23,399 nt of DNA from an uncultured Micrococcaceae bacterium (GTDB lineage: Bacteria; Actinomycetota; Actinomycetes; Actinomycetales; Micrococcaceae). Shown piece after piece: positions 8,126 to 15,624 of this stretch. Numbering within the stretch: the stretch's first letter is position 1; each line of letters starts with the position of its first letter. A model generated the notes under the pieces. It was not told the origin of the DNA. It did no database searches and saw only the letters and a list, made by a program, of their open reading frames with translations. The DNA lies in assembly GCA_937896705.1 (NCBI GenBank), contig CALBOC010000223.1, positions 1-23,399 on the forward strand, given 5' to 3'. The translations under genes were made by a program, and so were the position numbers.

Positions 8126-8851
8126 GTGACTCGCTCAGCAAAATCCACGCCCAAATCTTCGTGGGCCGCTGAGGACACAGTAGAACACTTATCGAAGCAT
8201 CTCGGCGTCAGTTTTGACCCCGAGATGCTTCGTCTTGCATTAACCCACCGTTCCTACGCCTTCGAACAAGATGGGTTGCCCACGAATGAACGGTTAGAGT
8301 TCCTCGGCGACGCGGTCTTGGGGGTCTTGGTAACGGACTACCTCTACAAAACTTTTACCAACGAAGCCGAAAGCGAGCTCGCCAAAAAACGCGCCTCGAT
8401 TGTTTCGACCGTGGCGCTGGCGCACGTTGCCCGGAAATTCGACCTTGGCCGGTACATCTTCTTGGGTGAAGGTGAAATCCGTACCCACGGCGGGAACAAA
8501 GATTCCATCCTGGCCGACACCTTCGAAGCGTTGGTCGGGGCCACCTACCTCCACGCTGGGTTTGAGGCTGCCTGGACCATCGTGCAACGCCACGTCATCC
8601 CGCTGCTGGATGATGAAAAGATCATGGGTGCCGGCAAAGATTGGAAAACGCTGGTGCAAATGGCAGTAGATCAGCGCGATCTGGGGCCGATTGAGTACCA
8701 GGTCGAAGGTACCGGACCAGATCACAACCGAACCTTCAGCGCGACCCTGGTGGTAGCAGGTAAGGCATACGCCACAGCGCAAGCCAAAACAAAAAAAGAC
8801 GCAGAACGGCTCGCCGCCTGGCAGAGTCTGTCAGACCTCGAAAAAGCCTAA
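8126..8851 (+). CDS. rnc: ribonuclease III
   Basis: RNase III cuts double-stranded RNA, releasing 16S and 23S rRNA precursors and processing some mRNAs. The frame is open back into rpmF, but the GTG at 8126, one base after the rpmF stop, gives 241 residues, the normal family length (about 225-245). The signature NERLEFLGDAVLG begins at residue 54 and carries E58 and D62. DTFEALVGA carries D131 and E134; together these are the metal-binding active site. The C-terminal double-stranded RNA binding domain runs from about DWKTLVQ to the end, with TFSATLVVAGKAYA and a KTKKDAERLAA helix. There is no clear Shine-Dalgarno, so coupling to rpmF translation is likely. Confidence 0.96.
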   Translation: MTRSAKSTPKSSWAAEDTVEHLSKHLGVSFDPEMLRLALTHRSYAFEQDGLPTNERLEFLGDAVLGVLVTDYLYKTFTNEAESELAKKRASIVSTVALAHVARKFDLGRYIFLGEGEIRTHGGNKDSILADTFEALVGATYLHAGFEAAWTIVQRHVIPLLDDEKIMGAGKDWKTLVQMAVDQRDLGPIEYQVEGTGPDHNRTFSATLVVAGKAYATAQAKTKKDAERLAAWQSLSDLEKA

Positions 8852-9751
8852 ATGCCGGAATTACCAGAAGTTGAAGTTGTCCGCCGCGGCATCCACCGAT
8901 GGGCCACCTACGCCACGGTGACCCACGTCGAAGTACTTGACCAACGCAGCCTGCGGCGCCACGAAGCCGGTGCAGAAGGTTTCATCGCTGGATTGACCGG
9001 TCAGCTCCTCGATGAGCCCCAACGCCGCGGAAAATACTTGTGGATCCCGTATGGTGACGGGTCCCACGCGTTGGTCGTGCACCTTGGGATGTCGGGGCAA
9101 GTTCTGGTCACCGATCCGAGTATGCCCGATCCCAAACATCTCAAGATTCGGATCACGATCACCTCGGGGGATCGCCTCCAGGAGCTTCGCTTCGTAGATC
9201 AACGGATCTTCGGGGGCCTATATCTCGACACCCTCGTTGCTGCTGCAGATCCTCCCGAAGAACTCTTACCCTCGACAGTCACACATATTGGACGAGACCC
9301 ACTGGATGATCATTTTGACACCGAGGCCGTCTTTCGCAAACTGCGCAAGCGTCGTTCCAACCTCAAACGTGCCCTGCTGGACCAGTCCTTGTCATCCGGT
9401 ATTGGCAATATCTATGCGGACGAAGCCCTCTTTAGGGCTCGGTTGCACTACTCCCGTCCCACCGAAACGCTGACACGAAACGAAGTCTCCAGAGTGTACT
9501 CAGCAGCCGAACAGGTTATGAGATTAGCGTTATCCCAGGGTGGCACGTCCTTTGACGCCCTGTATGTAAACGTCAACGGCGAATCAGGGTACTTTGATCG
9601 TTCGCTCTACGTTTACGGTCGCCACGGACAGCCGTGTTACCGCTGCCAAGAACAGGGCACGGAAACGCTGATTGAGCGACGTAAATTCATGAATCGCTCT
9701 TCGTATTTCTGCCCCGTGTGCCAACCGGTGCCCCGACGTGCCCGGACCTAA
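8852..9751 (+). CDS. mutM: formamidopyrimidine-DNA glycosylase (Fpg/MutM)
   Basis: MutM removes 8-oxoguanine and ring-opened purines from DNA and nicks the abasic site. The 299-residue protein begins [13 protein letters not shown], where P2 is the Schiff-base nucleophile and E3 the general acid. QRRGKYLW contributes the conserved lysine. [19 protein letters not shown] is the helix-two-turns-helix. The C-terminal zinc finger has cysteines 262, 265, 287 and 290. The ATG follows the rnc stop with no gap (TAAATG), making it the fourth and last gene of the operon. In many Micrococcales smc comes next; here a surface-polysaccharide locus does. Confidence 0.96.
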   Translation: MPELPEVEVVRRGIHRWATYATVTHVEVLDQRSLRRHEAGAEGFIAGLTGQLLDEPQRRGKYLWIPYGDGSHALVVHLGMSGQVLVTDPSMPDPKHLKIRITITSGDRLQELRFVDQRIFGGLYLDTLVAAADPPEELLPSTVTHIGRDPLDDHFDTEAVFRKLRKRRSNLKRALLDQSLSSGIGNIYADEALFRARLHYSRPTETLTRNEVSRVYSAAEQVMRLALSQGGTSFDALYVNVNGESGYFDRSLYVYGRHGQPCYRCQEQGTETLIERRKFMNRSSYFCPVCQPVPRRART

Positions 9752-9758
9752 AACCGTC

Positions 9759-9779
9759 TATACTCTTGTCTAGTACAAT
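9759..9779 (+). promoter_or_regulatory. candidate promoter of the glycopolymer locus
   Basis: The 57-base gap between mutM and the LCP gene holds two -10-like hexamers, TATACT at 9759-9764 and TACAAT at 9774-9779, each five of six to TATAAT. No good -35 is present upstream of either. AAGAGG at 9791-9796 is a distant ribosome binding site for the ATG at 9809. Confidence 0.4.
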
Positions 9780-9808
9780 TTCCCCCGAGAAAGAGGCTGC
9801 GAAGCACT

Positions 9809-10900
9809 ATGCGCCAACCGCCTGCACCGAAGCGTGTCAGCCGCGTTCGCCTTCCACGGCGCGGTGCAGCTCTTTCGATCATTGCTTCAACCGGGCTCAT
9901 CCTCGGTGCCACCGCAGCCGCTGCTTCGAGTTTCACCAATCAGATTGCTCAAGACTTCGACTCCAATCGTGAAGTCGTAGAAACCGGGATCGAGCGGAAC
10001 ACCGAGGCCTTTGAGGACGGCGAAATGAACATCCTGGTGCTCGGCTCTGACGCTCGAGAAGACGAGGAGCCTGAGGATCAACGCTCCGACACGATGATGC
10101 TGGTGCACATTCCGGAATCTCGCGATGAAGCCTATGTCATGTCGATCATGCGTGACCTCTGGGTAGAAATCCCAGAGGTAGGGATGTCCAAGGTCAACTC
10201 GGCACAAAGCTACGGTGGCTATCCACTGACGATCCAGACCGTCGAGAACCTCACCGGCGCTGACATTGATCATATGGTCGTCATTGACTTTGATGGTTTC
10301 CGGGATCTGACCACCGCGCTGGGCGGTGTCGAAATCGATAATGACATGGCATTTTCAGCCGGGCAGGTCAACCCCAGTTACTATCCGGAAGGCACCATCC
10401 GCCTGGAAGGCACCGATGCGCTGCGCTTTGTGCGGGAACGCAAGGCCTTTACTGATGGGGATTACCAACGGGTGAAAAACCAGCAAAAATTCTTGACCGG
10501 CGTTGCCTCCGGTGTGCTGGATTCCTCAACGCTCACCGATCCGGGCAAACTCTCCGGTATGGTCCAGGCTTTCACACCGTATTTGACCGTCGATGAATCT
10601 CTAGATGCCAGCACACTGGTCAGCTACGGGCTGTCGATGAACGAGATGCGACCATCGGCGATCACAAGCTTCACTATCCCCAATTCCGGAATGGGCACGA
10701 CTCCCGGGGGAGCCTCGGTCGTATGGCCGGATGAAGACGGTCTAGCCCAGATGCGCACCGCCATGGAACAAGGCACGATGGCAGAATTCGTGGAAGAACT
10801 CCAACATCGTCTCGAAAAAGATCGACTCGAGTCTGAGTCACTCGAGGATGAAGAGTCGATCGATGAAGAAGTCACCGTCTCGGAAGATAACCCACTCTAG
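9809..10900 (+). CDS. LytR-CpsA-Psr (LCP) family glycopolymer ligase
   Basis: LCP enzymes transfer lipid-linked wall glycopolymers (teichoic acid, capsule, arabinogalactan) onto peptidoglycan outside the cell. The protein (363 residues) has a basic N-terminus and one signal-anchor segment at about 20-41. An extracellular LCP domain starts near residue 74. Conserved pieces are NILVLGSDAR with R83, RSDTMMLVHI with D94, SIMRDLWVEIP with R115 and D116, KVNSAQSYGG, and RFVRERKAFTDGDYQRVKNQQ. These arginines and aspartates bind the prenyl-pyrophosphate. The C-terminal ~30 residues are an acidic tail rich in E, D and S, with no separate LytR_C domain. The stop overlaps the next glycosyltransferase start by one base, tying ligation to polymer synthesis in one operon. 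The exact polymer is not known. Confidence 0.93.
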   Translation: MRQPPAPKRVSRVRLPRRGAALSIIASTGLILGATAAAASSFTNQIAQDFDSNREVVETGIERNTEAFEDGEMNILVLGSDAREDEEPEDQRSDTMMLVHIPESRDEAYVMSIMRDLWVEIPEVGMSKVNSAQSYGGYPLTIQTVENLTGADIDHMVVIDFDGFRDLTTALGGVEIDNDMAFSAGQVNPSYYPEGTIRLEGTDALRFVRERKAFTDGDYQRVKNQQKFLTGVASGVLDSSTLTDPGKLSGMVQAFTPYLTVDESLDASTLVSYGLSMNEMRPSAITSFTIPNSGMGTTPGGASVVWPDEDGLAQMRTAMEQGTMAEFVEELQHRLEKDRLESESLEDEESIDEEVTVSEDNPL

Positions 10901-13824
10901 TGACCCGCCGATTACTGCTCGTTACCCATTCTTACACGCCAGAATTTACGGCACCCCAGCGCCGCTGGAAGAAGTTCCTCGCTGGCCTGAGTGCCGTCGG
11001 TTGGGAAGTAGAAGTCCTCACCCCACCGGCAGACCCACGCTATATTGACCACAGCCAAGCCGAAGAAAGCTATCTGACCATTCGGCGGACCCCTGACATA
11101 GGATTCCTACCTGATACCCGGACGGGCAGACTAGCAAAAGCTGTCATCCATGCTGGCACTTCTGTCCCGCTATCAGTGCTGTCCGATGCTGACATCGTGG
11201 TGGCCACCGTGCCAGCCCTGCCCAACTTAGTAGCCGGCCGGATTATCGCTTCGCTCAAGAACGTGCCCTATGTCGTGGAAATGCGAGATGCCTGGCCCGA
11301 TTTGATCTTTGAATCGGAAAGCGGTGGCCGAGTCTTCGGCACACTGGTTGCCGAAGCCATTACTCGGATCCAACGTTCCGCTGACCAGCTGATTGCGGTG
11401 ACCAAAGGCTTCGCAGAGACCCTAGAGCAACGCCAGATGCCACCGGTCGAAGTGATTTTCAACAGCCGCCAGACCCAAGACATGCCAATCATTGAGGCAC
11501 GCGATCGCACTGCTGGTGAGTTGCACGTGCTCTACCTGGGCAACCACGGGGAATCACAGCAGCTGGAACTCGTGATTGAAGCGGCCCGGATCGCGCAACA
11601 ACGGAATCCGAGCATTGCCGTGCGCTTTGTCGGGGAGGGCACGCAGAAGCCTAGTCTCGCGGCCATCAATGAGGCTGCGGGATCGCCGGTTGATATGCGT
11701 GCCGCCTCGTTTGGCCAGGAGACGCTGGCACATTACCAGTGGGCCGACACGTGCGTGGTGAGCTTACGTTCCGACTGGGCAAGCTTTGCTCACACGGTCC
11801 CGTCCAAGACCTACGAGCTGCTGTCCTATGGCAAACACATTACCGGCGTGGTCTGTGGTGAAGCCGCCAGCATTCTGGCCGAGGCCGGGGACCATGCGGT
11901 CGTGCCTGACGATGCTCACGCGCTCGCTGCGCTATGGTTACGACTAGCTGCTGATCCGCACTCCACACCGACCCAACACAAGGGCCGTGCCTGGGTGGCC
12001 GAACACGCCTCGGATACAGCGCAAGTCATGAAATTGGACTCCGTCTTGAAACGAAAATTGCCGCAAAAACAAAATACCAGCCTGCTGAAGCGGTCTTCGA
12101 CGGCAGCTTCGATTTCGGCCACCGCAGCCCTTGAACATCTCAAAAACAACCGAGCATTATTTGGGCTGCTGGTTTTGCGCAGGCTGCCGCAGCGCCTGCG
12201 CGAACCCATTGCGAATGCCGCGGCCGCCGTCCGCGGGGGACCGTTCGATACCCTCTCAGCGGTTGGAAAAGCGGTGCTAGGTCGCACGGATGAACTCAGA
12301 CAGCAAGCTCAAGATCTTCTTGGACGTCGAGGCGCGGACCGCAAGATTATCGATTATGCACGCGTGTTTATCGCCCTGGGGGACAACGACACAGCACAAG
12401 GGCTCATGGATCGGGTGCGTCCCACCACCAAGGGGCTGACTGCAGCACGAGCTTGGGCTGCCTGGACCCGCGGGGACATGGCTCAAGCGGTTGAGCTGCT
12501 GGAAACTACGGAGCGGGAACGCAAGACTGTAGAGCGCTGGTCGTCAGAGCTCGCCAGCTTCCAGGGCGTGGCTCCGCGACTGAATCCTGTTGAAGATTAC
12601 CATCCAAAAACTGAGCGTATCTTGCATGTGCTAACTAACTCGTTGCCGCATACGCCATCAGGCTATGCACAGCGCTCGCATTCCATCATGCTGTCCCTGC
12701 GCGAGCTGGGCTGGGATGTCTCTGCGGTAACCCGCATTGGATGGCCTATCACCACCGGAGCGTTGCTGGCCGAGGCACAAGATTATGTGGACGGGATCAA
12801 GTACAAGCGTCTCCTGCCGTCTCAGCTCGAATCCCACTTTGGTGAGCGACTCCAACAAAACGCTGAAATGTTACTGCAGTATGTGTTGTGGAACCGTCCG
12901 GCGATGCTGCACACCACCACGCACTGGACTAACGCTATGGTGGTCCAAGCCGTCGCAGAGGCCGTGGACATTCCGTGGGTGTACGAAGTACGTGGTCAAC
13001 TGGGCGATACCTGGGCATCCGCACGCGGCGATGACGCATACGACACGGATTACTACCGCCTCTTCGAAGCCCGTGAACGCGACGCGACCCTGACCGCCGA
13101 CGGTCTCGTGACCCTGGGGGAGCAGATGAAACAGAACCTGGTGCAGTTCGGGGCAGAGGCCGAAAACATCGTGTTGACGCCCAACGCAGTGGGCGGGAAA
13201 TTCTTGGAGGAACCGGGGGATACGAAGACCGCTCGCCGCAAGCTGGGCCTGGATCCAGACCTCGAATACGTGGGAACCATCAGCTCACTGGTTCCATATG
13301 AGGGATTGGAAACCGTGGTGGAAGCAGCCGCAAAACTGATTCCGCATCGCCCGAAGCTTCGATTGCTCATCGTCGGAGATGGCACTTCACTACCAAATAT
13401 TCTTGAGACAGCCCGTAAATTTGGTATCTCTGATCGACTCATGACCCCGGGCCGGGTAGACCGAGATCAGTCTCACCTCTACCACCAAGCCCTCGATATC
13501 TTCGTCGTCCCTCGCATCTCCACGCAAGTCACGCGAATGGTCACCCCCATGAAGTCGGTGGAAGCCTCGGCGAGTGCCAAACCAGTGATGGCATCCGACT
13601 TACCGGCCTTGTCAGAGCTTGTCCAACACAATAAAACGGGCCTGCTGATACCCGCAGAAGACCCTGAGGCATGGGCACAGGGTATCGCTAGGCTACTCGA
13701 TGACCCAGAGCAAGCTCGTACGATGGGACAGGCCGGACGTCAGTGGGTTCTGGAAGAACGAACCTGGCAAGCCAACGCAGAAAAATACGATCAACTGTAT
13801 CGGCAGATACTGCATAACGAGTAA
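10900..13824 (+). CDS. bifunctional glycosyltransferase: two GT4-like (GT-B) domains with a helical linker
   Basis: The protein is 974 residues and contains two separate GT-B enzymes. The first (about 1-390) opens RLLLVTHSYTPEFTAPQRRW and has YVVEMRDAWPDL. Its donor-binding half runs VLYLGNHGESQQLELVIEA through VPSKTYELLSYGKHITGVVCGEAASIL. A middle section (about 400-560) is helical, with alanine-rich and repeat-like stretches. The second domain (about 575-974) starts RILHVLTNSLPHTPSGYAQR, has VYEVRGQLGDTW, and ends in VGTISSLVPYEGLETVVEAA and a MKSVEASASAKPVMASDLPALSEL donor motif with the two glutamates typical of GT4. Neither half has a signal peptide or membrane span, so it probably works at the cytoplasmic face. 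The GTG start shares one base with the LCP stop. Sugar specificity cannot be read from the sequence; two successive linkages of one repeat unit is the simplest guess. Confidence 0.9.
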   Translation: MTRRLLLVTHSYTPEFTAPQRRWKKFLAGLSAVGWEVEVLTPPADPRYIDHSQAEESYLTIRRTPDIGFLPDTRTGRLAKAVIHAGTSVPLSVLSDADIVVATVPALPNLVAGRIIASLKNVPYVVEMRDAWPDLIFESESGGRVFGTLVAEAITRIQRSADQLIAVTKGFAETLEQRQMPPVEVIFNSRQTQDMPIIEARDRTAGELHVLYLGNHGESQQLELVIEAARIAQQRNPSIAVRFVGEGTQKPSLAAINEAAGSPVDMRAASFGQETLAHYQWADTCVVSLRSDWASFAHTVPSKTYELLSYGKHITGVVCGEAASILAEAGDHAVVPDDAHALAALWLRLAADPHSTPTQHKGRAWVAEHASDTAQVMKLDSVLKRKLPQKQNTSLLKRSSTAASISATAALEHLKNNRALFGLLVLRRLPQRLREPIANAAAAVRGGPFDTLSAVGKAVLGRTDELRQQAQDLLGRRGADRKIIDYARVFIALGDNDTAQGLMDRVRPTTKGLTAARAWAAWTRGDMAQAVELLETTERERKTVERWSSELASFQGVAPRLNPVEDYHPKTERILHVLTNSLPHTPSGYAQRSHSIMLSLRELGWDVSAVTRIGWPITTGALLAEAQDYVDGIKYKRLLPSQLESHFGERLQQNAEMLLQYVLWNRPAMLHTTTHWTNAMVVQAVAEAVDIPWVYEVRGQLGDTWASARGDDAYDTDYYRLFEARERDATLTADGLVTLGEQMKQNLVQFGAEAENIVLTPNAVGGKFLEEPGDTKTARRKLGLDPDLEYVGTISSLVPYEGLETVVEAAAKLIPHRPKLRLLIVGDGTSLPNILETARKFGISDRLMTPGRVDRDQSHLYHQALDIFVVPRISTQVTRMVTPMKSVEASASAKPVMASDLPALSELVQHNKTGLLIPAEDPEAWAQGIARLLDDPEQARTMGQAGRQWVLEERTWQANAEKYDQLYRQILHNE

Positions 13825-13827
13825 CTT

Positions 13828-13843
13828 CCTCTGGGTTCAGAGG
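13828..13843 (+). terminator. short hairpin just after the two-domain glycosyltransferase
   Basis: CCTCTG (13828-13833), a four-base loop GGTT, and CAGAGG (13838-13843) form a perfect six-bp stem three bases after the stop codon. No T-run follows. It may end or attenuate the LCP-glycosyltransferase transcript before the new promoter at 13866. Confidence 0.35.
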
Positions 13844-13865
13844 CTTCATCCGGGGAAATCCAGTT

Positions 13866-13893
13866 TTGACTTATACTTGGCAGCTGGATAACT
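13866..13893 (+). promoter_or_regulatory. candidate promoter before wecC
   Basis: TTGACT at 13866-13871 is a five-of-six -35 match, and GATAAC (13887-13892) or the overlapping ATAACT (13888-13893) lies 15-16 bases downstream as a weak -10. The gap between the glycosyltransferase and wecC is 131 bases, the widest in the rightward part of the locus, and AT-richer than its flanks. It could start a second transcript covering wecC and the following genes. Confidence 0.45.
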
Positions 13894-13955
13894 TTGATTG
13901 GTTAGAGTTTTCCTGACAATTTGGGTATCTGCCCGTGCCGTGAGAAGGATAGTGC

Positions 13956-15209
13956 ATGTCGAATATCTCCAGCGTTGCCGTCATCGGTCTTGGGTACATT
14001 GGGTTGCCTACGGCTGCGATCTTGGCGGATAAGGGCTTGCGGGTCCACGGCGTCGACGTCAATCCCAAGACGGTTGCAGCCGTCAATGCTGGATCGGTGC
14101 CCTTCGTGGAGCCAGAGCTTGGGGATTATGTGGCCCGCAACGTGGCCGCGGGGCGCCTCACGGCTACCGTTGAGCCGCCGGCAGCGGATGCCTACATTGT
14201 GGCGGTCCCGACCCCGTTTCTCGAGAACAAGACCCCGGATGTGTCATACATTGAATCCGCTGGTCGGAACCTGGCAGCCCAGTTGTCCGGTGATGAGCTG
14301 ATTATTCTTGAATCGACCTCGCCTCCCGGTGCCACGGAACGGTTAGCTGAGGTGATCCACGAAGCGCGCCCTGATCTAGCTGAGGCCGGCACGTTACAGT
14401 TTGCTCATGCTCCGGAACGGGTCCTGCCGGGTCAGGTGATGCGCGAGCTGGTCACCAACGACCGGATCATCGGGGGCTCCACCCCGGAAGCCGCCGAACG
14501 GGCAGTGGAACTGTACCGGACGTTTTGTGAAGCTGAGCTGGTCACTACCGATACTCGCACCGCGGAGATGTCCAAACTCGTGGAGAATTCCTTCCGCGAT
14601 GTCAACATCGCCTTCGCCAATGAGTTATCGATGATTGCCGATGAGATCGGTGTCGACGTGTGGGAAGTCATTGAACTAGCCAACCGTCACCCGAGGGTCA
14701 ATATCCTCCAGCCCGGACCCGGAGTCGGTGGACACTGCATTGCGGTGGATCCGTGGTTTATTGTCGCGGCCGCCCCGGACACGGCCACCATTATTCGCAG
14801 CGCCCGGGAAATCAACGACTCAAAACCTGACTGGGTCATCCGTCAGATCAAAGCTGAAGCCTTCGATGTGCAACAGGCCACCGGTCGCACCCCGGTGATC
14901 GCTACCCTGGGGTTGGCCTTCAAACCAAACATTGATGACCTGCGGGAATCCCCCGCATTGAACATTACCGAGGCGCTGTCGGATCAGTTCACCCAGTCCA
15001 AGATCCTGACCGTTGAACCCCATATCACTGAACTCCCACCACGGCTTGAAGGTCGAGACAACCTTCAGCTCACCGAAGTCCACGAGGCCATCGACGCCGC
15101 CGACATCGTGGTGCTGTTGGTGGATCACACAGCGTTTGCCGACCTTGGCCCCAAAGCGTATGAGAAACGCGTCATCGACACCCGCGGCCAATGGCGAAAT
15201 AGCAAGTAG
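13956..15209 (+). CDS. wecC: UDP-N-acetyl-D-mannosamine dehydrogenase
   Basis: WecC oxidises UDP-ManNAc twice with NAD+ to UDP-N-acetyl-D-mannosaminuronic acid, a building block of acidic surface polymers. The 417-residue protein has the N-terminal NAD fold VAVIGLGYIGLPTA (GLGYIG at 11-16), then VPTPF and ESTSPPGATE. The middle domain has KLVENSFRDVNIAFANEL, and HPRVNILQPGPGVGGHC with the catalytic cysteine C261. The C-terminal domain has LGLAFKPNIDDLRESPAL. The GPGVGGHCIAVDPWF form of the active site points to the ManNAc branch rather than UDP-glucose dehydrogenase. AGAAGGA at 13943-13949 lies six bases from the ATG. The epimerase that makes UDP-ManNAc (WecB) is not in this window and must be elsewhere. 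Confidence 0.88.
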   Translation: MSNISSVAVIGLGYIGLPTAAILADKGLRVHGVDVNPKTVAAVNAGSVPFVEPELGDYVARNVAAGRLTATVEPPAADAYIVAVPTPFLENKTPDVSYIESAGRNLAAQLSGDELIILESTSPPGATERLAEVIHEARPDLAEAGTLQFAHAPERVLPGQVMRELVTNDRIIGGSTPEAAERAVELYRTFCEAELVTTDTRTAEMSKLVENSFRDVNIAFANELSMIADEIGVDVWEVIELANRHPRVNILQPGPGVGGHCIAVDPWFIVAAAPDTATIIRSAREINDSKPDWVIRQIKAEAFDVQQATGRTPVIATLGLAFKPNIDDLRESPALNITEALSDQFTQSKILTVEPHITELPPRLEGRDNLQLTEVHEAIDAADIVVLLVDHTAFADLGPKAYEKRVIDTRGQWRNSK

Positions 15210-15220
15210 AGTCATTGTCT

Positions 15221-15583
15221 ATGCGTGACAATCTCGATGAAGTAAGCCTTGAAGTACTTCAACACCGACTTATTGAAGAAGTCGAAGCTCAACAACGCCT
15301 CCAAGAAGAGTTGAGAGTTGCATTAGAGAGCGAGAAACAACTTCGTTTAGAAAACGATGTACTGTGGGCCCATCTCGAAGACAGACATCCAGGTCGCCTC
15401 ACGGATGCCAGAGATATGCTTGCGCGCCTCACCGAGGGTGGCGAACTCACGGATGAGCTCAAACAAAGTGTCCGAACGCCTTCGCAGCAAAACCGTACGC
15501 TCCGTCAACGGGTACGTCGGACGATCGGCACGTTACCCGGAGTGCACAAGGTGTATCACGGCCTCAAGAACCTCCGAAAATAA
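15221..15583 (+). CDS. small coiled-coil protein of unknown function
   Basis: I do not recognise a named family. From ATG 15221 the product has 120 residues; an in-frame TTG at 15215 would add two. About residues 5-60 are a heptad-rich coiled coil (EVLQHRLIEEVEAQQRLQEE and on), strongly charged. The C-terminal 35 residues are basic (RTLRQRVRRTIGTLPGVHKVYHGLKNLRK region). Such basic amphipathic ends recur in actinobacterial surface-sugar enzymes and could touch the membrane. It has no signal peptide and no transmembrane span. It lies 11 bases after wecC and 41 before a glycosyltransferase whose own N-terminus is also coiled. The gene is visibly AT-richer than the housekeeping block: 26 of 60 bases are G or C at 15241-15300, against 38 of 60 at 1201-1260. 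A scaffold or partner for the neighbouring enzymes is possible but unproven. Confidence 0.75.
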   Translation: MRDNLDEVSLEVLQHRLIEEVEAQQRLQEELRVALESEKQLRLENDVLWAHLEDRHPGRLTDARDMLARLTEGGELTDELKQSVRTPSQQNRTLRQRVRRTIGTLPGVHKVYHGLKNLRK

Positions 15584-15624
15584 ATACCTCACCCCCTCCT
15601 AAGCGGATAGAAGGTGTATCAATA

